This document shows positions 57,106 to 64,000 of a stretch of DNA of 64,000 nucleotides, one piece after another. Within the stretch, counting starts at the first letter, position 1. Every line of letters starts with the position of its first letter. Source of the stretch: Alnus glutinosa. Lineage: Eukaryota > Streptophyta > Magnoliopsida > Fagales > Betulaceae. The translations under genes and the position numbers were made by a program. The notes under the pieces were generated by a model. It was not told the origin of the DNA, searched no databases, and saw nothing but the letters and a program-made list of their open reading frames with translations. The stretch is from positions 3,787,001 to 3,851,000 of the forward strand of contig NC_084894.1 of assembly GCF_958979055.1 (NCBI RefSeq). Reading direction: 5' to 3'.

Positions 57106-58020
57106 CCGAGGGACGGGGGCCGAGAGGGATTAAATGCCCCCCAACCCCCTTCCCCCCCGCCAACCTAATCGAGGGGCAACTAAGCAAACTTGACCACCTA
57201 TTGCCGTGATTTTTTTTTTTTTTTTTTTGGGACAATTCAACAATTTAAACGTACGTGACAATTCAACAATTTATGTTGTCACACAGGTTTCCTAGATTTC
57301 TCCCGAAATTCTAGGCCAGTTAGTTAGAGTTGTTAATTTCGGTTTGGGCTTTATATAGCCTGTAAAGACCAAGAAAAATAAATAGGGAGTTTAATAATTA
57401 ATAAATTGTATTTATTAAATGGATGAGACTAATAATTAAATTCTAGACGACGATATTAATATTATGAAAATAAAATAAGTCTAAGATGAATAATGAAAAA
57501 AATAGAATAATAAAATACTACTAACGGGTTTTTAGGAAATAATAATGATGGATTCTAGAGAATAAATAATTATTTGTATAGGTAAAAATATAGTTAAACG
57601 CGGGGTTAAATGTTAGTTGTTAAAAGATATGATTTTAATATAATGGGGGTCTAGATGTGATTAATAAAAGTTGAGGTTTTAAAATAAAAGGAGATTCCCC
57701 TTGCCACATGTCAACACATGGTTGACTACATTATCTCCTCCCAACCACTCTCAATGGGACAAGTGTCCCACTTCTTCTCTCTCTTCCTTTTCTCCTTCTT
57801 TTTCTCTTTTCCCCTTTTCTCTCCCTCACATGCACGCACCACTCACTCTTTTCCTCTTCTTTTCTTTTTCCTTTTCTTTTCTCACTCTCCTCTCTCTTTT
57901 CCACGCAGCCCCTCTCCCTCTTTCTTTTCTTTTCTCTTCTCTTTTCTCTCCCATTTCCTCCCTTAGTTGCAGAAAATGAGAGGACCCGTGATGATCCAGC
58001 TGAGAGAGAGAGAGAACGAC

Positions 58021-58071
<51 letters not shown>

Positions 58072-60728
58072 CGATGCAAAGTTGAAGAAGAAGTAGACTC
58101 CGGCCATGGGCTTCTTGAGGTAAAATCCTTTTCCTCTAGCTTTTTGGTTTGACTACCATATGGGTATTTTAGGGACTTTGTTATAACAAAATGAATTTTG
58201 ATTTGGGTCTTGATTGAGTTTTCTTTAGGAAGAAAATTGAGGGTTTTGATTGGGTTTTGGTTTGAGATGAAAACTTAGGGTTTGATCATGATTTGTTGGA
58301 ATGGATGGCCGTGTAGCACTTTCTTTTAGGGGGTTTCAGTTTTGATAATGTTAGATAGTGTTTGATGTTCTAAAAGAAGTTGTTGGATTTTATTTAGGCC
58401 TAAATAATGTTGTTCTTGGTGGAATCAAAATTTGGTGTGGATTTGTAAATTTGATTGATGATTTTAGTTTAGGTTATTGTGGTTCTAAGGTTGATATGGT
58501 TGATTGAGTTGATTTATGATGTTTTGGTTATTTGATTTCCATTGAGTGTTGATGGATGTTTTGGTGAAAGTCAAATCTGGTTTGTGTTTGTAAATCAGGG
58601 ATAATTGTGTTAATTCATGATTAATGCTCCATTATTGATTGTAGAATGTTTGGTTGGATTGAGTTCAGCTTTGGAAAGGAATTCGTTAGATGAATGATGG
58701 AATTTTGGGCGGTTTGATGTGGAAGAAAATCTTGATGTATTTGATGATGTACTTTAGGGCTTAGTTTGGTGATTGATATTTTGAGTTTTAGAGGATGTAT
58801 GAGCTAATTATGATGAGTGTTTTAATTGAAATCAAATCTGGTTTTTGGGGTTGGTAACTTGATGATGTTGGATAGTGTTTGATTGTTAAGGATCGAGTTT
58901 AATGATGTAATTGATTTATTGGTGTTTTGGGTTAATGTGGTAACTTTTAATTCCTGTGGCCGAATGGTGATGTTAATTACATGGTGTGTTTGGTTGGTTG
59001 AAGTTGTAATTGATTGTGTGAGTAAGATTGGGGGTATTTTTGATAGTTATAAATTATGGTTGGTATGGATGGTTGTATGGCATAGTATGAGTTGTGGTGG
59101 AATTTGGATGTATAGGTGATGGTTGGGTTTTGAATTAGTTGATGATGATGAATTGGTACCATGGTTGTTAGGTTGAGCTCATTATTATGGTTGAGAGGGT
59201 ATACTAATTATGAAGTTGAATTAAGTTATGATTGTTGATTGTTGTTGTGATGATATTTTGGTATTATGATTGTGGAGGATTGGTGTTATGATATTTTGGT
59301 TGAAGATACGAGATTATTCTCACTTGAGAGAGAAGTAAGTATGGATGAGAATGTTTGAATTTGTTGAATCGATTAAAGTTGGATTCCTCATTTTAGTGTT
59401 TTAGGTATGGTGATTATGAGATGGTATTAGGTCGAGGTTATAAGTAATATGGTTCTAATCCTGGCGGTAATTGAGGAATGAGTCAAAGTAACTAAGTATA
59501 GAGCTTTATATGGATAACAAGTGAAGATAGCTAAAATAAATTATAGAACCCATCTATGCCCATAGGTTTAATAAAGAGTATTGTATAATCCTTAGCTTTA
59601 ATGTTTATGTATATGTCTCAAGCTTTAATAAATAAATATATTGTAATACGTGATTATAACCTAATCTAATAATTAATATGTTAAGCAAGAGTTAGGTTCT
59701 ATAATCTAAATTACCTAGATGGTTAGTAGCTGATAAAAGATAAAAGTATTGAATATAATAACAATGGTGTTTAAGGTTAATAGACGAAATAACGTTACAA
59801 ACCTAAAGTCTAAGGTTTATACCAATGAGACAACAATTTAATAAGAATGTCAAAGAGTTATAGATTACCCAAATGACCATAAGTTAATGAGTATAAGTTA
59901 GTAAGCCTATAGGAACACATAAATATAATATGAATTCACTATGTGGCGACATAGTAACTAATCCACTTATTCATACACACATGATATTTATGTGTTATCA
60001 GATTTGGTTAAGCGTTGTATGTGTATATATAAATGTATACATATGCATATGCATGTAAATAGGTTAAATAAATATTGTTAACTTAGTAAGGAAATAACAA
60101 GCCAATAATGGATTAATAATAATAAATAGGCGAACAAAATAGTAGACATGTCTTAAAGATAATAAGCTATATAGTGTTAACCTATAACCAATGTTAACCT
60201 AATAATAGTTTAGGATACTTAGATAGACTTAGAAGCGGGTAATGCGACGTGTGAGTACGCGGGTAGTCTATGTGTCAATGAGTGTAGAGTTCAATAGCAT
60301 AGCTTAACGATACCAATGTCTGCAGGATAGTGTCTGGATTGGAGACTTCAATGGGTTCTCCAATGTAGAGTTCGAGTTGGAGTCCAATGCAGTCAAGGTG
60401 AGTACTCTACTCACTGAGAAAATATATTTTCGTATTTTATAGAAATGCAAATGATAGATGATTTTCTATTGAACCGACGATATGTTAACATGTATGCCTT
60501 GAATGTTTTAAGTAGTTTCAATTATGTTGAAATATCAATGATGTTATGAAATGATGCATGAATGAAAGGTTTTGAATTGATTGAAGTATTTGAAAGTGTG
60601 TTGTAGTTGGGATTTAATTATGCAAAGAAGAATGATGAAATTTCATGTTGATTGGTTCATGGTATTTGAAGAAAACATGATTTGCAAAGAATAGGAGTAT
60701 AGAGTTTGAATTGTAAAGCCTGAAGCAT

Positions 60729-60880
60729 GAGGCTCATAATAAAGAAGAGAGCGTGAGGCTCATAATAAAGAAGAGAGCGTGAGGCTCATAATAAAGAAAA
60801 GAGCGTGAGGCTCATAATAAAGAAGAGAGCGTGAGGCTCATAATAATGAAGAGAGCGTGAGGCTCATAATGAACAAAAAG
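60729..60880 (+). repeat. 26-bp tandem array, six copies
   Basis: The unit beginning GAGGCTCATAATAAAGAAGA starts at 60729, 60755, 60781, 60807, 60833 and 60859, with the last ones slightly diverged. It lies inside the 4.5-kb element. Confidence 0.9.
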
Positions 60881-60910
60881 ACTATCATGAGCATGCATAG
60901 CATTGTTTAA

Positions 60911-61110
60911 ATTGTGTGATGTTTTTATGAAAATATATTGTAGTTTTGCTAGACGTATTAGTATGCATAAGAGTCTTGATAGAAAAAGAACTTATGTATA
61001 TTGGTATCGGATTGTGTGAAGTTTTTATGAAAGTATAGTGTAGTTTTGCTAGACGTATTAGTATGCATAAAAGTCTTGATAGAAAAAGAACTTATGTATA
61101 TTGGTATCGG
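60911..61110 (+). repeat. 100-bp tandem duplication
   Basis: Two nearly identical units start ATTGTGTGA at 60911 and 61011 and end TTGGTATCGG. They lie inside the 4.5-kb element. Confidence 0.9.
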
Positions 61111-62603
61111 ATGGTTGCATGATTTAAATGCCATTGTGTTCTATAACGTAACTTTTTCGTATAATACTAGCTGCCCAGAGCATTTAAACGTTTTCTATTA
61201 GTCGGTGTTTGCTATATCAGCTATGGGGGTTTTTCAAACAAAAGTTTATAAAATTGGTAGCTGTTATAGTGTTCGCACGACTAAAAATGAAAAGTTGGTT
61301 CTTTGCGAAAACTCAGTGAATAGTATACCTCTGAGGTCTTAGTGTATTTATGTATGCTAAGGCGGTGGGCTCATAATTCCACCTATACGGATGTGGCAAA
61401 CCCCCACAACCGTATAGATGATGTTCTTTTGGCTGCAGGTATTCCGGTCGTAGTTGATAGCATTGTAGAAGGGTATTTTGGATGTTATGACTGAAGCATG
61501 CCGCAACGGTCGTAATTGGTGGACCACGGGTTGTTCACTTGTTTATAGGTTTGGTTTATGGCTTGTGACATTTGTGTCACTTATTCTTGTAAAGTCATTT
61601 CTGTCATGTATTTATATTCAGGAAAGACTTAAACAGATAGATTTAATATGGCTCTTTGTTTATTATTATTTGTAATAGAAGTTTATGTTAGGATTTCCGC
61701 TATTAGGTTATGTTTTCCGCTGCATAGTTGATAGATGTTATACTCTGATTTACCAAGTACATATTATGGGGTATGTACATATGTTGGCTATGCGACACAT
61801 CGTCGTGCCACTGTGAAGATCCGTTTATATATTAAGGGATTACTGTTTATGAACCGAAAAAAAAAAAAAAAAAAAAACGGGTCGTCACATAGCCTTTTGC
61901 GGGTTTTTTTGTGAAAGGCATGAAATGATTTAGGCTTTCTTTGTGGTTTACTTTGGAGAAATTGGGATTTTCGAACTTCCATGTTTTGTTGTTGCTTTCC
62001 TATTCTATCAATACATTTGCCATCTCTTTCCCTTCATCTCTATATCCATCTATGTTCTTATAGTTACAGTAAAAGAATAGAAAATTCTACAAGGACATCA
62101 TGTAGACACATAACATAACCTGGTTCTTGCTTCTCAACACCGGATTTGGCTTTGCATTCCTTTCAACTTCTTCCAATTTGCTAAATTGTCACTCATCCCA
62201 AAAGCTTAAGTAGTAGTTATTTAACATAATATTAAAGCCAATACCCCGCGTTCAAATATTGACTCTACGTACGGTTTATTCTCTATTTTCGATTAAAATT
62301 ATACACGTGTAGAATAGAACTAGGGAGAGTCAGTGAGCAATTTTATCAAACCAAATTGTAGGTGGTGAACTCCTACACCAAGAGGAGTCTTATTTTCTTC
62401 CAATTCATTTCGATTTTTTTTTTCTTACAATTCCATCATCTCAATCCAATTTTCAGTTTACAATTCAACCACAATCAGTCAACCTTAATCAGTTACTTTA
62501 TTTATTAGAACAACATTACTTTAATACAATGCCAGGGCAGATTTGCAAAAGCCTCTCTTATTTATAGTAGTAAATACAAGAGGCTTCTAATACATTATCT
62601 CTT

Positions 62604-63900
62604 TCAACTAAATCTAATATCATACTTGAGCGTTTTAGAAGGGTAGAATAGGCCGAAATGTTTCTCAATTTCCTCGCTCTTGCGGCTCTCATCAAACAAG
62701 CCAAACAAATAAGTTTCTATAGCATTTCCAGGCCTTTTTGGAGTCCCTCCTTTCACATGATTAATCAAATTCCTATAATAAGTACCAGCATTCTCAATAG
62801 TCTCCACAGCACCACCAGCAGATGGCCAGCCACTCTCTGACACAACAATTGACAAACTTCCTCCATTTGTTCTCTCAAGAGCAGAATACAAAGCATCCAT
62901 CAAGGCATCAAAGAGATTTTGGTACTCCAATTGACCATCATGTACTACAGTCCCTGGTGCATTAAATAAGGCATAGGAGACTGATTGGTTATTGTATCTA
63001 ACTCTGAAGTAGGGGTAAATGTTGGCAAGGAGTGGTGCTCCATTACCAACCAAGAAACCAATGATTGGTTCAATGAATGTCCTTGCATTCTCCCTGAAAG
63101 CACCTGCTGATGGAGGATCAAAAACACCCAACAAATTTGTGTCCACAGCAGTTGAGACCTTGATTTGGTTTTGCAGACCAGAATCTGCAATTGCTTTGTA
63201 AATGCTTTGCATGGCTGGAAGAACAAACTGGGCTGTTGTACTGGTTGGATCTACTTCGTTTCCAACACTAATGTATTTGAACTTTACATTAGAAGAATAG
63301 TCTTTTATATTCCTCTGGACCCAATCAGAAGCAGCTGATTGGTCGGCAAGGGCTTGAAGGCTGTCATTAGGGACGCCAACCATGATTTCTATGTTGGAGT
63401 CTCTAAGGGCCTGGAGAATTTCTGGGTATGGAGAGTAAATGCGCATCCTTCCAATGCCGTATGTTTTGCAGAGACCTACAACTTCTGACTCAGGCGGTAA
63501 ATTGTCTCCATTGGCACTTCCTCCATAGCAAACACCCAATGATTGTGCACCTGTTTGCTTGTATTGAGCAAAGAATTCATGGGTAATTCAAAGAAAGCAA
63601 TATAAAATATTACAACTTCTTTCTTAATCAAAATATGACTGAAATATTCTCCATTTTCATTAATTGTTGAGCCCGAGGATATTCATATATACGGATATAA
63701 ATTTCTTCCAAACCAACTCAGTTTTTAAAAGCGTCATGAATCGTTTGAGTACTTCTCATATGCTAAGAACACGTAGTATTTTTAGAGATTTGAGTTGAAA
63801 GAAATTCCTCCAAGTTTGAAAGAAATTTCTGTCCTATGACTCCTATATATACCATGCAGATACTTTCTCTTTTTTTCACATTTCTTGCGGTATGTATATT

Positions 63901-63935
<35 letters not shown>

Positions 63936-63998
63936 ATATGTTCTACACAGCAACCCAAGAAACAGCAAAATAGCAGCCATAAAAGGTTTCTTCCTCAT
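62604..63998 (-). CDS. Glucan endo-1,3-beta-glucosidase, GH17 (gene E), with exon 1 frame shift, at window edge
   Basis: Exon 2 (63550-62604, minus strand) is intact and about 96 percent identical to D by eye: AQSLGVCYGG, acid/base in YISVGNEVDP, nucleophile in [13 protein letters not shown], end KYDIRFS. Exon 1 is seen from ATG 63998 (MRKKPFMAAILLFLGLLC) to the GT donor at 63933-63932, but relative to D it lacks five bases just before the splice site, so the conserved donor would join exon 2 out of frame. A GT inside TGTGTAG (about 63946) would restore the frame as LLC then AQSLG; that use is only a guess. The gene may be a recent pseudogene or may use a shifted donor. The ancestral start codon would lie beyond the window, so it cannot be judged. 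Intron 1 opens GT(CT)n. Confidence 0.8.
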
Positions 63999-64000
63999 TG

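Larger units (their letters stand above)
57361..61889 (+). mobile_element. 4.5-kb TG...CA element with 5-bp target duplication (giant solo LTR or LTR derivative)
   Basis: It starts TGTAAAGACC and ends GGGTCGTCACA. TAGCC flanks it at 57356-57360 and 61890-61894. The 4,529 bp contain no retroelement protein, primer site or inner LTRs that I could see. The ends resemble those of large Ty3/gypsy LTRs (Tekay/Del or Tat/Ogre type), so a solo LTR is the simplest reading; a large non-autonomous derivative is the alternative. The interior has a pyrimidine-rich stretch then (GA)n (57760-58070), a 26-bp tandem array and a 100-bp tandem duplication. The perfect target duplication argues against great age. 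Block 1 lacks it. Confidence 0.75.
48715..64000. repeat. Duplicated block 2, carrying glucanases C and E
   Basis: It is collinear with 32675-43900. Compared with block 1 it has about 0.9 kb extra near 49795-50705, a MITE in intron 2 of C, a 1,016-bp element at 55248-56263, an inverted segment near 56730-57105 and a 4.5-kb LTR-like element at 57361-61889. The copy runs off the window. Confidence 0.85.

Noticed and set aside
57701-58072. Open frames on both strands of about 80-113 codons
   Set aside because: They are low-complexity Ser/Leu/Phe or Arg/Glu/Lys runs from CT and GA repeats inside the 4.5-kb element.
60729-60880. Six regularly spaced repeats, CRISPR-like at first sight
   Set aside because: The 26-bp units abut each other with no spacers and sit inside a plant LTR-type element.

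Overview
The window is nuclear DNA of a flowering plant, almost certainly a eudicot. It has AT-rich intergenic DNA, GT-AG introns, many microsatellites, and many small transposons (MITEs) and LTR fossils. The protein families are plant ones. The species cannot be fixed from the sequence; a woody rosid is a guess. All exon coordinates come from reading splice sites and comparing paralogues inside the window.

Region 1 (1-20,900, + strand) holds two paralogous genes for CCCH zinc-finger/RRM RNA-binding proteins (coding spans 1309-4256 and 15239-19937). They share the same exon structure. Each has an N-terminal module that resembles the MLLE (PABC) domain, one CCCH finger, one RRM, a Gln-rich stretch and a coiled coil. 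The second copy stops before the conserved C-terminal tail, and both have introns after the stop codon. About 9 kb of MITE-rich DNA lies between them, including a 610-bp hAT-type element.

Region 2 (20,900-28,520) is mostly repeats, plus one small two-coding-exon gene for an 83-residue coiled-coil protein of unknown role (27650-28396) with a 5'-UTR intron.

Region 3 (28,857-64,000, - strand) is a tandem cluster of GH17 beta-1,3-glucanase genes, called A to E here: A 28857-30761, B 34417-37409, D 42489-43846, C 51342-54512, and E 62604-63998, which runs to the window edge. There is also an orphan first exon at 44879-44969. B+D and C+E are two copies of one duplicated block (about 32.7-43.9 kb and 48.7-64.0 kb). 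The orphan exon and extra copies of the D-type 3' flank are leftovers of further units. Differences between the blocks give clean insertion histories: a 151-bp MITE in C with its empty site in B, a 1,016-bp TTA-flanked element, a 4.5-kb LTR-like element and a local inversion. B and C carry an intron that A, D and E lack. In B, C, D and E the first intron opens with GT followed directly by a (CT)n microsatellite. In the orphan exon the GT itself is gone. In E a 5-base deletion shifts the frame at the end of exon 1.

The glucanases are expected to be secreted cell-wall or defence enzymes, with both catalytic glutamates kept in all five. The CCCH-RRM proteins are expected to act on mRNA. Nothing links the two groups beyond position.
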